Below, piece after piece: positions 23,888-31,195 of a DNA stretch of 31,195 nucleotides. Within the stretch, counting starts at the first letter, position 1. Every line of letters begins with the position of its first letter. Position numbers and translations under genes: made by a program. The notes under the pieces were generated by a model. The model ran no database searches. It was given only the letters and a program-made list of their open reading frames with translations, and had not been told where the DNA came from. The stretch comes from Ruminococcaceae bacterium UBA6845 (GTDB lineage: Bacteria > Bacillota > Clostridia > Oscillospirales > Acutalibacteraceae), in the NCBI GenBank assembly GCA_002449395.1, contig DKDP01000040.1, positions 73,810 through 105,004 on the forward strand, written 5' to 3'.

Positions 23888-23920
23888 AACCTCCTTTTTG
23901 AAATAAATAGGAGGTTTTTT
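23888..23920 (+). terminator. Second terminator-like hairpin upstream of the mraZ promoter
   Basis: Stem AACCTCCT/AGGAGGTT with a 13-base loop followed by TTTTTT. It ends two bases before the -35 box of the mraZ promoter. The 97 bases between it and the recG terminator hold no ORF with a ribosome binding site that I would defend. It may insulate the division cluster or end a short unannotated transcript. Confidence 0.65.
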
Positions 23921-23921
23921 C

Positions 23922-23949
23922 TTGACTTTCGGAAAATGTAGTGTATAAT
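23922..23949 (+). promoter_or_regulatory. Sigma-A type promoter of the mraZ division/cell-wall cluster
   Basis: -35 TTGACT (23922-23927), 16-base spacer, perfect -10 TATAAT (23944-23949), giving a leader of about 70 bases before mraZ. Confidence 0.75.
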
Positions 23950-23960
23950 AAAGTTACAAA

Positions 23961-23999
23961 AGTGGAGTAAAAACACATAGAAATCCCACGATGTGGAAG
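23961..23999 (+). promoter_or_regulatory. Possible MraZ operator repeats
   Basis: Between the -10 box and mraZ lie AGTGGAG (23961-23967), an inverted TCCCAC (23984-23989) and TGTGGAA (23992-23998). The two direct GTGGA cores are 31 bases apart. MraZ is known to autoregulate by binding G-rich direct repeats upstream of its own gene. The spacing here is unlike the short-spaced E. coli boxes, so this is tentative. Confidence 0.35.
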
Positions 24000-24024
24000 A
24001 AAATTCTGAAAGGAGGCAGCTTTT

Positions 24025-24444
24025 ATGCAGTTCAACGGCTATTATGACCGTACTCTTGACGCAAAAAAAAGAATAGTTATGCCTCCGAAAATCAGGGATA
24101 TGATAGGCAGTAAGGAATTTGTTGTTTTCTGTAAGCCGGGGGAGAATTTCCTCCGAATTTACAGGCAGGAGCAGTGGGAGGAGATCACAAACGAGCTTTT
24201 GTTCGTCAATGACGGGGTTGAGAGAACAAAGCTGCAAAGAACGATCTTCCTCAACAGCGAAAACTGTGAGATGGATTCGCAGAGCCGTGTTCTTCTGCCG
24301 ACAAGGTTTATCGAAAAGGCGGGAATCACCCGTGATATCGTTATAATCGGCGTCGGTCAGAGAGCCGAGATATGGGCTAAGGATCGCTTCGATGAGATGA
24401 TGAACGAAAATTCCGAGCCGGTTGATTTTGTTCTTCCGTTCTAA
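24025..24444 (+). CDS. mraZ: Transcriptional regulator MraZ
   Basis: A 139-aa DNA-binding regulator with two AbrB/SpoVT-like swapped-hairpin repeats, each with the DxxxR signature: LDAKKRIVMPPKIRD near residues 11-25 and MDSQSRVLLPTRF near 85-97. It forms rings and represses its own division/cell-wall operon in other bacteria. AAAGGAGG lies just before the ATG. Its TAA is directly followed by the ATG of rsmH. Confidence 0.96.
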   Translation: MQFNGYYDRTLDAKKRIVMPPKIRDMIGSKEFVVFCKPGENFLRIYRQEQWEEITNELLFVNDGVERTKLQRTIFLNSENCEMDSQSRVLLPTRFIEKAGITRDIVIIGVGQRAEIWAKDRFDEMMNENSEPVDFVLPF

Positions 24445-25368
24445 ATGAGTGAGTTTAAACACATTCCCGTACTTTTTAACGAAACGATAGAAGCGCTGAA
24501 TGTCAGACCCGACGGAATCTATGTCGATTGCACGGCGGGCGGCGGCGGACATTGCAATGCCGTTGCCGAAAAGCTGACGACAGGCAGAATTATAGCGATT
24601 GATCAGGATCCCGAGGCGATTGAAAATCTGACAAATCGCTTTAGGAATAACGACCGTGTGACGGTTGTGCATGACAATTTTGTCAATATAAAATCAATTC
24701 TCGGAAATCTCGGAATTGACGGCGTTGACGGAATAATGGCTGACCTCGGTGTAAGCTCTCATCAGCTCGATACGGATGAGCGCGGCTTTTCTTTTCATAA
24801 GGATGCGCCGCTCGATATGCGGATGAGTATGGAGGGTATGAGTGCGGCTGACCTTGTCAACACCGCCTCGCAAAGCGAGCTTCAGAAGATTATCTACACC
24901 TACGGCGAAGAAAAATTCGCTCCGTCGATTGCAAGAAATATTGTAAAGGCACGGCAGGAAAAGCCGATAGAAACAACCTTTGAGCTGGTTGATATAATCA
25001 AGGCTTCAATGCCGATGAAAGCGAAAAGGGACGGACATCCCGCAAGAAAGACTTTCCAGGCTCTCAGAATAGAGGTCAACGGCGAGCTCGAAAAGCTCGA
25101 CAGGGCGCTTGACGATATGTTCGACGTGCTGAATCCCTCCGGCAGAATAGCGGTTATAACCTTCCATTCGCTTGAGGACAGGATAGTAAAGAAAAAGTTC
25201 AACAAATTCTGCGAGGGCTGCATTTGCCCGCCCGAGTTTCCCGTTTGCGTATGCGGCAGAAAGCCGAGAGGCAGGCTCCCGTTCAAGTCGAAAGCACCGA
25301 CCGAGAACGAGGTAGGGGAGAATTTCCGAGCACACAGCGCACGATTGAGAGCAATAGAAAAAATATAA
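24445..25368 (+). CDS. rsmH: 16S rRNA (cytosine-1402-N4)-methyltransferase RsmH (MraW)
   Basis: SAM-dependent methyltransferase modifying C1402 in the decoding centre (307 aa, normal length). The family N terminus HIPVLFNETI is followed by the SAM-binding motif VDCTAGGGGH, then DLGVSSHQLDTDERGFSF, HPARKTFQALRIEVN and ITFHSLEDRIVK. A four-cysteine cluster (CEGCICPPEFPVCVC) near the C terminus is usual in the family. ATG begins directly after the mraZ stop with no separate spacer, so translation is coupled. Confidence 0.97.
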   Translation: MSEFKHIPVLFNETIEALNVRPDGIYVDCTAGGGGHCNAVAEKLTTGRIIAIDQDPEAIENLTNRFRNNDRVTVVHDNFVNIKSILGNLGIDGVDGIMADLGVSSHQLDTDERGFSFHKDAPLDMRMSMEGMSAADLVNTASQSELQKIIYTYGEEKFAPSIARNIVKARQEKPIETTFELVDIIKASMPMKAKRDGHPARKTFQALRIEVNGELEKLDRALDDMFDVLNPSGRIAVITFHSLEDRIVKKKFNKFCEGCICPPEFPVCVCGRKPRGRLPFKSKAPTENEVGENFRAHSARLRAIEKI

Positions 25369-25416
25369 AACGAAGAGTAAATAAAATGACGTTAAATTTT
25401 GAAAGGAGCACCGGAT

Positions 25417-25890
25417 ATGGCTAATCGTAACGACGGTTTGGCACTTGATCTCGATTTATTCGACAATACAAAAAACGGATATACGCCCGTTGAGAGAAAA
25501 AAGAAAAAAATTCAGATGCCCGAAGTTATCAGCTCCAAGCCGATCAGCTTTGAGCAGGCACAGACGGAGATCAAAGCCAGCAGAATAGCGGCTCTCAGAG
25601 CGGGAGTCATCGCTATCGTTGCACTGCTCATCCTCGGTTCGCTTATATACAGCAGAGTTATGCTGACAAACTGTCAGGCGGAGCTTGCGGATCAGAAGTC
25701 GGAGCTTAAAATCGCTCAGAGCGAGAACGTCAGACTTCAGATGCAGTTTAATTCGCTTATGTCAATGGACAATATTGAGGAGTACGCACAGACAAAGCTC
25801 GGACTTGTAAAAAGGGAGAGCTACCAGGTGAGATATTTCGATATGTCCGAAGATGATACCGCACAGAAGCAAGAGGACACTGACCGATGA
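25417..25890 (+). CDS. ftsL: FtsL/DivIC-like cell division protein
   Basis: A 157-aa bitopic septal protein. A charged cytoplasmic N-terminal region (about 1-65, with RKKKK) is followed by one transmembrane helix at about 66-88 and a coiled-coil-prone extracytoplasmic segment with repeated Leu and Gln/Lys/Glu. The motif AQTKLGLVKRES is typical of FtsL/DivIC ends. Sequence identity in this family is low, so the name rests on topology and position between rsmH and a class B PBP. ATG 25417 is preceded by AAGGAG. A TTG at 25399 overlaps that site and is rejected. Confidence 0.85.
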   Translation: MANRNDGLALDLDLFDNTKNGYTPVERKKKKIQMPEVISSKPISFEQAQTEIKASRIAALRAGVIAIVALLILGSLIYSRVMLTNCQAELADQKSELKIAQSENVRLQMQFNSLMSMDNIEEYAQTKLGLVKRESYQVRYFDMSEDDTAQKQEDTDR

Positions 25891-25957
25891 ATACAAAACG
25901 AATATCAGACATAATTATGATATGAACGGCAAGGGCGGATTTCTTTTATCCGCCCTT
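25887..25957 (+). other. Mini-ORF and hairpin between ftsL and the PBP gene
   Basis: A 12-residue ORF (25887-25925, beginning MNTKRISD) overlaps the ftsL stop as ATGA. It is followed by a perfect 10-bp hairpin, AAGGGCGGAT/ATCCGCCCTT (25931-25957), with a 7-base loop and no T tract after it. It may be an mRNA-stabilising or attenuating structure inside the operon. The mini-ORF may be chance. Confidence 0.45.
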
Positions 25958-26007
25958 AGAGTGATTTTATAGACAGAATGAATTTGCCCCGGGAAAGGAT
26001 GATCGGC

Positions 26008-28290
26008 TTGCCAAAGAATGGAAGAAACGTTCTTAAACCCAAAAAAATAATAATGAAAAATCTTCAGAAAAGAACGATGATGCTGCTTGCCGTTATAATC
26101 ATTCTCGGATTCGGTTCGTCAATATTCGGACTTGCGTATTCTCAGCTTGTCAAGGGCGATTATTTCAAAACGAGGGCGGAGACCCAGCAACTCAGCGATA
26201 CATCAATCACGGCGCAGAGGGGAGTTATCTACGACGCCAATATGTCGGTGCTTGCCCAGAGCGCATCGGCGTGGAAAATATCGCTCAACGCAACGGAATT
26301 TAACAATATTCCGTCGGCGGCGCAGGAAAAGGTTTATTCGATACTCACAAGCACGCTCGGCGTGACGAGAAAATATCTTGAGGATAAGGCTTCGTATAAG
26401 CAGTACAACAGTGTCAGCATTAAGACAAAGGTCGAGAAAGAAGCCAAGGATAAAATCGAGGCGTTTATCAAGGGCACGTTCAAGAACAAAAAGGACGAGG
26501 ATCAGAGCTACGGCTCGGTTATAATGATAGACGAGGACGTAAAGCGCTATTACCCGTATTCGTCGCTTGCCTCGCAGATTATCGGCTTTACCGGAGTGGA
26601 CAATAACGGACTTTCGGGTCTTGAGTCCTACTACAACAGCACGCTTACCGGTGTTGACGGCAGAGTTATCTCGGCAAGGAGCAATTCCTCCGTTGCGCAG
26701 GATATCGAATACAAGTCGGTTTACGAGGCAAAGCAGGGCACAAGCCTTGTCCTCACGATTGACGAGACGATTCAGAGATATCTTGAAAATTCGCTTTCCG
26801 CCTGCTATGAAACAAGCAAGGCGAAGAGCTGCACGGGAATAGTAATGGACGTTAAGACGGGCGCAATCCTCGCAATGTCGACGAAGGCGGATTACGACCC
26901 CAACGATCCGTACACGATCTATGATAAAAAGACTAAGGCGAATATCGACAAAATGACGGACGGCAAAGAAAAGGACGAAGCAACCGAGGAGGCAATGTAC
27001 TCCCAGTGGCGCAACAGAGCAATTTCCGATACATATGAGCCGGGTTCGGTGTTCAAGGTTATAACAATGGCGGCAGGTCTTGAGGAGAACGCTGTCAAGT
27101 ACGATGAAAAATACACCTGCACAGGTTCAATCACCGTTGCCGACAGAGTCTATTCCTGCCACAACACCGCAGGTCACGGAACTCAAACCCTGACGGAGGG
27201 TCTTATGAATTCCTGCAACCCGTTCTTTATAACAATCGGTCAGCGCCTCGGCGTTGATACATTCTACAAATATTTCGAGGGCTTCGGCTTTACCGAAAAA
27301 ACAGGCATTGATCTTCCGGGTGAGGCGGCTCCCAAGGAGGGCGTTACCTACTTCAAACAGGACGATATGACAAAGGTTAACCTTGCCAGCTCGTCGTTCG
27401 GTCAGTCGTTCCAGATAACTCCGATTCAGATGATCACTGCGATCAACGCAATTGCAAACGACGGCAAGCTGATGCAGCCGTATGTTGTCAGCAAGACCCT
27501 TGACAATGAGGGCAATGTTGTCTCGCAGACTCAGCCCGTTGAAAAAAGACAGGTTATTTCGGAGTCAACCTCCGAAAAGATTATGGCGTCGATGGAGCAG
27601 GTTGCTCTCAACGGAACGGCACGTAACGCATATGTTGCCGGCTACCGTGTCGGCGGAAAAACAGGTACTTCCGATAAGCTCAACAACGTGGGCGAGGTTG
27701 CCGCTTCGTTCGTCGGTGTTGCTCCGTCAAATGACCCGAGCGTAACCGTATTGATCGTTGTTGACGAGCCCGAGGGAGCGACGGGCGGCGGCGCTGTTGC
27801 GGCTCCCGTAGCGGGCGAGGTTATCGAGAAAACGCTCACCTATCTCAACGTTGAGCGTCAGTACAACGATTCGGAAAAGGCACTTCTTGACGTGCAGGTT
27901 CCGAGCGTTATCGGAAACGACGTAAGCGAGGCTCAGTCCTCTCTTGAAAATGATAAATTCAGCGTAAGAGTCGTCGGTGAGGGCGACAAGGTTATTTCGC
28001 AGATGCCTGCGTCGGGACAGTATATTCCGCAGGGCGGCGTAATCGTCCTCTACACTGAGGATCAGAAGAAAAAGCTGAAAACGGTTGTTCCGGACTTCCT
28101 CGGAATGACAATAACAGAGGCAAACTATGCCGCAGTAAATGCGGGCATAAATATAAAGGTATCGGGAAATTCCCTTTCGGATGAGAGTATGACGGCTTAC
28201 CGTCAGAGTGCCGAAAAGGGTTCTGAAATAGAGTACGGCTCTACCGTTACCGTTTATTTCAGAACCACGTCGGGAGTTTCGGATCACTGA
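26008..28290 (+). CDS. Class B penicillin-binding protein with PASTA domains (PBP2X/SpoVD-like transpeptidase)
   Basis: Septal peptidoglycan transpeptidase of about 760 aa. It has a single N-terminal membrane anchor (about 25-48) and a PBP dimerisation domain with RGVIYDANM. The transpeptidase has all three active-site motifs: SVFK (Ser347), SCN (402-404) and KTG (551-553). Two C-terminal PASTA repeats lie at about 628-684 and 692-753. A TTG start at 26008 is preferred, as AAAGGA lies eight bases upstream. In-frame ATGs at 25978 and 25999 lack well-placed sites or overlap this one. Position after ftsL matches pbpB/ftsI in the division cluster. Whether it is the vegetative or the sporulation (SpoVD) enzyme cannot be decided from this window. 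Confidence 0.93.
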   Translation: MPKNGRNVLKPKKIIMKNLQKRTMMLLAVIIILGFGSSIFGLAYSQLVKGDYFKTRAETQQLSDTSITAQRGVIYDANMSVLAQSASAWKISLNATEFNNIPSAAQEKVYSILTSTLGVTRKYLEDKASYKQYNSVSIKTKVEKEAKDKIEAFIKGTFKNKKDEDQSYGSVIMIDEDVKRYYPYSSLASQIIGFTGVDNNGLSGLESYYNSTLTGVDGRVISARSNSSVAQDIEYKSVYEAKQGTSLVLTIDETIQRYLENSLSACYETSKAKSCTGIVMDVKTGAILAMSTKADYDPNDPYTIYDKKTKANIDKMTDGKEKDEATEEAMYSQWRNRAISDTYEPGSVFKVITMAAGLEENAVKYDEKYTCTGSITVADRVYSCHNTAGHGTQTLTEGLMNSCNPFFITIGQRLGVDTFYKYFEGFGFTEKTGIDLPGEAAPKEGVTYFKQDDMTKVNLASSSFGQSFQITPIQMITAINAIANDGKLMQPYVVSKTLDNEGNVVSQTQPVEKRQVISESTSEKIMASMEQVALNGTARNAYVAGYRVGGKTGTSDKLNNVGEVAASFVGVAPSNDPSVTVLIVVDEPEGATGGGAVAAPVAGEVIEKTLTYLNVERQYNDSEKALLDVQVPSVIGNDVSEAQSSLENDKFSVRVVGEGDKVISQMPASGQYIPQGGVIVLYTEDQKKKLKTVVPDFLGMTITEANYAAVNAGINIKVSGNSLSDESMTAYRQSAEKGSEIEYGSTVTVYFRTTSGVSDH

Positions 28291-28313
28291 TAATTTTTAG
28301 CGGGGGTCAATTA

Positions 28314-29759
28314 ATGAAGCTCTATGAATTGCTTGACGGTGTTGAGGTTCTCGGAGGATATCCTTTGAATCCGGAGATCTCGAGCGTCACCGATGATTCA
28401 AGAAAGGTAAGGAATTCAAGCGTTTTCGTTTGTGTAAAGGGAAAGAAAAACGACGGTCACGATTATGCCCGCAAGGCTCTCGAAAGAGGCGCGGCGGTTG
28501 TAATATGCGATCACAATATAGGAATAAGAAACTGCATAGTTGTTGAAAATACAAGGGAAGCATACGCCCTGATGTGCGCCAATTATTACGGCAATTGCCA
28601 CAGAAAGCTAAAAATGATCGGCGTCACGGGAACGAACGGCAAAACCACAACGACATTTATCATCAAAAAAATACTTGAGGAAAACGGCTACAAGGTCGGG
28701 GTCATCGGTACGGTCAATGTTATGATCGGCAATGAAAAATATCCCTCGGATTACACAACTCCGAATCCGTCCGTGCTCCACAGATATTTTTATATGATGA
28801 AAATGGCAGGCTGTGATGTTTGCATTATTGAGGCCTCGTCGCAGGCGCTTTCGCAGGAGCGAACCTACGGAATACATTTTGACATCGGCGTTTTTACAAA
28901 TCTCACCCGTGAGCATCTTGACTATCACGGAAGTATGGAGGAATATGCAAAGGCAAAGGCAATCCTGATGCAGAACAGCTCTGTCTGTATAATCAATGCG
29001 GATGACAGCTATGCCGAAATGATGAAAAGGAATGCGGCGGAAAAGGTCGTTACCTATGCGGTTGACGGCAATGCGGACATAAAAGCCGAGAATGTAAAGC
29101 TCAATCACGGCGGAGTTGTATATACCCTCGTCTGTGAAAACGGCAGGTATGAAATAGCTTATGATGTAATCGGAAAATTTTCCGTGTATAATTCTCTTGC
29201 GGCGCTGGCTGTCGGTATTGTGATGAAAGCCGATATGAAGCGTGCCGTCAGAGCGGTGGCGGAAATGAAAACGGTTCGGGGCAGAATCGAAAAGATTCCG
29301 AACAACAGAAATATACATATACTTATTGATTTTGCGCACACTCCCGATTCGCTGGAAAATGTGCTGAAAACGGTAAGGGATATATATGACAAAAGAATAA
29401 TAACCGTGTTCGGCTGCGGCGGAGACCGTGACAGAACCAAGAGACCACTGATGGGCAGAATTGCCTGTAAATATTCGGATCTTGTCTATGTCACGTCCGA
29501 CAATCCGAGGACGGAGGATCCCGATCGGATAATTGATGATATTGTCGGGGATATTGATAAGAATAATTATGTCAGGATCGCCGACAGAACGCAGGCGATT
29601 AAAGCGGCGATAGTCGAGGCTGAACCGGGAGACACGGTGCTCATCGCCGGAAAGGGTCACGAGAGATATCAGATCCTCGGAACCGAAAAAATTCACTACG
29701 ACGAGCGTGAGATCGTAAAGCAAATACTTGATAATGGAGCGAATTTTAAAGATGATTAA
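28314..29759 (+). CDS. murE: UDP-MurNAc-tripeptide ligase MurE (meso-DAP type signature)
   Basis: Adds the third amino acid to the peptidoglycan precursor in the cytoplasm (481 aa). The Mur-ligase P-loop is GTNGKTTTT at 106-114. YTTPNPS and the EHLDYHG and AKAK segments (carbamylated lysine region) follow, and the C-terminal domain carries DNPRTEDP at 396-403. The DNPR motif is the established indicator of meso-diaminopimelate rather than lysine. GGGGGT lies about eight bases before ATG 28314. The end overlaps the murF start. Confidence 0.96.
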   Translation: MKLYELLDGVEVLGGYPLNPEISSVTDDSRKVRNSSVFVCVKGKKNDGHDYARKALERGAAVVICDHNIGIRNCIVVENTREAYALMCANYYGNCHRKLKMIGVTGTNGKTTTTFIIKKILEENGYKVGVIGTVNVMIGNEKYPSDYTTPNPSVLHRYFYMMKMAGCDVCIIEASSQALSQERTYGIHFDIGVFTNLTREHLDYHGSMEEYAKAKAILMQNSSVCIINADDSYAEMMKRNAAEKVVTYAVDGNADIKAENVKLNHGGVVYTLVCENGRYEIAYDVIGKFSVYNSLAALAVGIVMKADMKRAVRAVAEMKTVRGRIEKIPNNRNIHILIDFAHTPDSLENVLKTVRDIYDKRIITVFGCGGDRDRTKRPLMGRIACKYSDLVYVTSDNPRTEDPDRIIDDIVGDIDKNNYVRIADRTQAIKAAIVEAEPGDTVLIAGKGHERYQILGTEKIHYDEREIVKQILDNGANFKDD

Positions 29760-31110
29760 AATGACTTTAAAACAGATAGCCGAGGTTGTCGGAGGAACGT
29801 TTAACAGGGACGCCGAGTTCAATGAGGTATGTATTGACTCAAGGCTCTGCAAACCCGGATGCATATATATCGCAATAAAGGGCGAAAACTTTGACGGACA
29901 CGACTTCACCGCCTCTGCATTTGCGAACGGCGCTTCTGCGGCGATCGTTCACCACGACGTTGACGCCGACGGTCCTCTTCTCAGGGTTGAGGACACGCAC
30001 AAGGCGCTTATGCAGCTTGCTCATTGGTACAGAACCACATTTGATATTCCCGTTGTCGGACTGACGGGAAGCGTAGGTAAAACCACAACAAAGGAAATGA
30101 CGTGGTTCGTCCTCAATGAAAAATACAAAACCCTTAAAACAGAGGGCAACCTTAACAACAATATCGGCTTGCCAAGAACTCTTCTTCGCCTTGAGGCGGA
30201 CACTCAGGCGGCGGTTATCGAGATGGGTATGAGCAGCAGGGGAGAAATATCGGAGCTTTCGCTGATCGCCGAGCCGACAATAGCGATTATCAGCAACATC
30301 GGCGTTTCTCATATGGAAAACCTCGGCTCGAGGGAGAATATCCTCAAGGCTAAGCTCGAAATCCTCGACGGACTGCGTGAGAACTGCCCGATTATGCTCA
30401 ACGGAGACGATCCGTATCTTGCGGGTGCGGTGATCGAGAATCATCCCGTTTTTTACTACGGTATAGACGATAAGACCTGCGATTACAGAGCGGTTAATAT
30501 CGAGCAGGTTGATGATAAGACGGAATTTGACATTGCTTATGACGGAAAAATTCAGCACGCTGTGATCCCGACAATCGGCAGACACAATGTTTATAACGCC
30601 CTTGCCGCATTCGGTACGGGTATGAAGCTCGGCGTTACTCCCGAGGAGGCAGTCAGAGGACTTGCAAAATATACTCCGTCGGGAATGAGACAGAGAATGA
30701 AAACAGTCGGCGGCATAAAATTTGTTGAGGACTGCTATAATGCAAGCCCCGATTCTCAGCGTGCGGCGCTCAGAATGCTTTCGGAAATGAAAGCCGACAG
30801 GAAAATCGCCGTTCTCGGAGATATGCTTGAGCTCGGCGCAATCAGCGAGGAATCGCACAGAAACGCAGGACTTCTTGCGGCTAAGGCAAAGGTTGATGTC
30901 CTTATGACCTACGGCGAGAGATCGCTCGCTTCTGCCGAAAAGGCAAGGGAATGCGGTGTGCCCGAGGTTTACGGATTTACGGACAAGAAAGAGCTTGCGG
31001 ATAAGCTGTTTGAGATTCTCAAGCCGGGCGATGCGGTTCTCTTCAAGGCGAGCCGCGGTATGGCGCTTGAGGACGTTATAAATGACCTTTACGGCAGAAT
31101 GGATAAATAA
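29752..31110 (+). CDS. murF: UDP-MurNAc-tripeptide-D-Ala-D-Ala ligase MurF
   Basis: Adds D-Ala-D-Ala to complete the UDP-MurNAc-pentapeptide. The 452-aa protein has the P-loop GLTGSVGKTTTKEM, the EMGMSSRGEI motif, ISNIGVSHMENLGS, IPTIGRHNVYNALAA and the late DCYNASPDS and VLGDMLELG motifs of MurF. Three starts are possible: TTG 29728, ATG 29752 and ATG 29761. I choose 29752 because GGAG lies 12 bases before it and it overlaps the murE end (stop 29757-29759). In other genomes mraY commonly follows; here a palindromic repeat begins eight bases after the stop. Confidence 0.96.
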   Translation: MIKMTLKQIAEVVGGTFNRDAEFNEVCIDSRLCKPGCIYIAIKGENFDGHDFTASAFANGASAAIVHHDVDADGPLLRVEDTHKALMQLAHWYRTTFDIPVVGLTGSVGKTTTKEMTWFVLNEKYKTLKTEGNLNNNIGLPRTLLRLEADTQAAVIEMGMSSRGEISELSLIAEPTIAIISNIGVSHMENLGSRENILKAKLEILDGLRENCPIMLNGDDPYLAGAVIENHPVFYYGIDDKTCDYRAVNIEQVDDKTEFDIAYDGKIQHAVIPTIGRHNVYNALAAFGTGMKLGVTPEEAVRGLAKYTPSGMRQRMKTVGGIKFVEDCYNASPDSQRAALRMLSEMKADRKIAVLGDMLELGAISEESHRNAGLLAAKAKVDVLMTYGERSLASAEKARECGVPEVYGFTDKKELADKLFEILKPGDAVLFKASRGMALEDVINDLYGRMDK

Positions 31111-31117
31111 TCGGCGT

Positions 31118-31195
31118 GGGCTCCTCATTTGGAGTAGCACAGTGTAGACAGGATTTTCTTAGGCGCCCCTCGTAGGGGAGCTGTCACGGCTTGTC
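31118..31195 (+). repeat. Repeat island D (partial) downstream of murF
   Basis: A shortened type I' palindrome (GGGCTCCTCATTTGGAG) joined to the GTGTAGACAGGATTTTC linker, followed by a type I unit that starts GGCGCCCCTCGTAGGGG and runs off the window during its hairpin (GTCACGGC...). Same family as the islands at 8265, 14629 and 17689. Confidence 0.8.

Noticed and set aside
23779..24672. 297-aa minus-strand ORF opposite mraZ and the start of rsmH
   Set aside because: It crosses a terminator, the mraZ promoter and two confident plus-strand genes, and has no ribosome binding site or domain.
28608..29909. 433-aa minus-strand ORF opposite murE
   Set aside because: It lies wholly antisense to a motif-complete murE and has no recognisable domain. 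Long antisense frames are expected from the codon bias. The 433-aa ORF opposite murF (29839-31140) is the same case.
1..31195. tRNA, rRNA, riboswitch or prophage genes
   Set aside because: No cloverleaf, conserved rRNA segment, recognisable riboswitch core, integrase or phage structural gene was seen by eye. A covariance-model scan would be needed to exclude small RNAs.

Overview
The window looks like chromosomal core sequence from a Gram-positive anaerobe of the Clostridia, most likely a gut Oscillospirales/Ruminococcaceae relative. The reasons are AddAB rather than RecBCD, an IspH-ribosomal protein S1 fusion ORF, a YhiN/BaiN-cmk-plsC-ispH/S1 gene order, an mraZ-rsmH-ftsL-pbp-murE-murF wall cluster, clostridial-type promoters and ribosome binding sites, and intergenic space filled with palindromic repeats. 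This placement is inference from gene content, not a database match.

Layout. 1-4538 (minus): addB followed by addA, which runs off the left edge (recombination helicase-nuclease). 4647-7382 (minus): a secreted CHAP/Ig-like/FN3 protein, a 31-residue membrane peptide and a multi-span membrane protein. 7547-8119 (plus): PduL-type phosphotransacylase. 8265-8760: first repeat island. 8861-9589 (minus): unknown membrane protein. 9701-12570 (minus): GH95 alpha-L-fucosidase-type hydrolase followed by an overlapping HAD phosphatase. 12713-17611 (plus): YhiN/BaiN flavoprotein, cytidylate kinase, a repeat island, PlsC acyltransferase, and the IspH-S1 fusion. 17689-18250: largest repeat island. 18383-19177 (minus): secreted, membrane-anchored protein with a possible cohesin-like fold and an Ig-like domain. 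19358-23755 (plus): YmdB-type phosphodiesterase, peptide-binding lipoprotein, RecG. 24025-31110 (plus): division and cell-wall cluster mraZ, rsmH, ftsL-like, PASTA-type class B PBP, murE (DAP-type signature) and murF. A repeat resumes at 31118 and runs off the right edge.

How the genes fit together. Most genes are housekeeping: recombination repair (AddAB, RecG), pyrimidine nucleotide, phospholipid and isoprenoid synthesis (Cmk, PlsC, IspH), translation (S1, RsmH) and peptidoglycan synthesis and septation. Accessory functions are fucose release (GH95), acyl-CoA/acyl-phosphate exchange (PduL), surface proteins and peptide uptake.

The most unusual content is non-coding. A composite palindromic module of about 190-205 bp occurs three times in the same internal order (8301-8496 plus, 14683-14886 plus, 17877-17689 minus), with derivatives and fragments around it. 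Its flanking sequence is constant, while its central hairpins differ in sequence but keep their pairing. No complete new defence or mobile system with its own protein machinery is visible.
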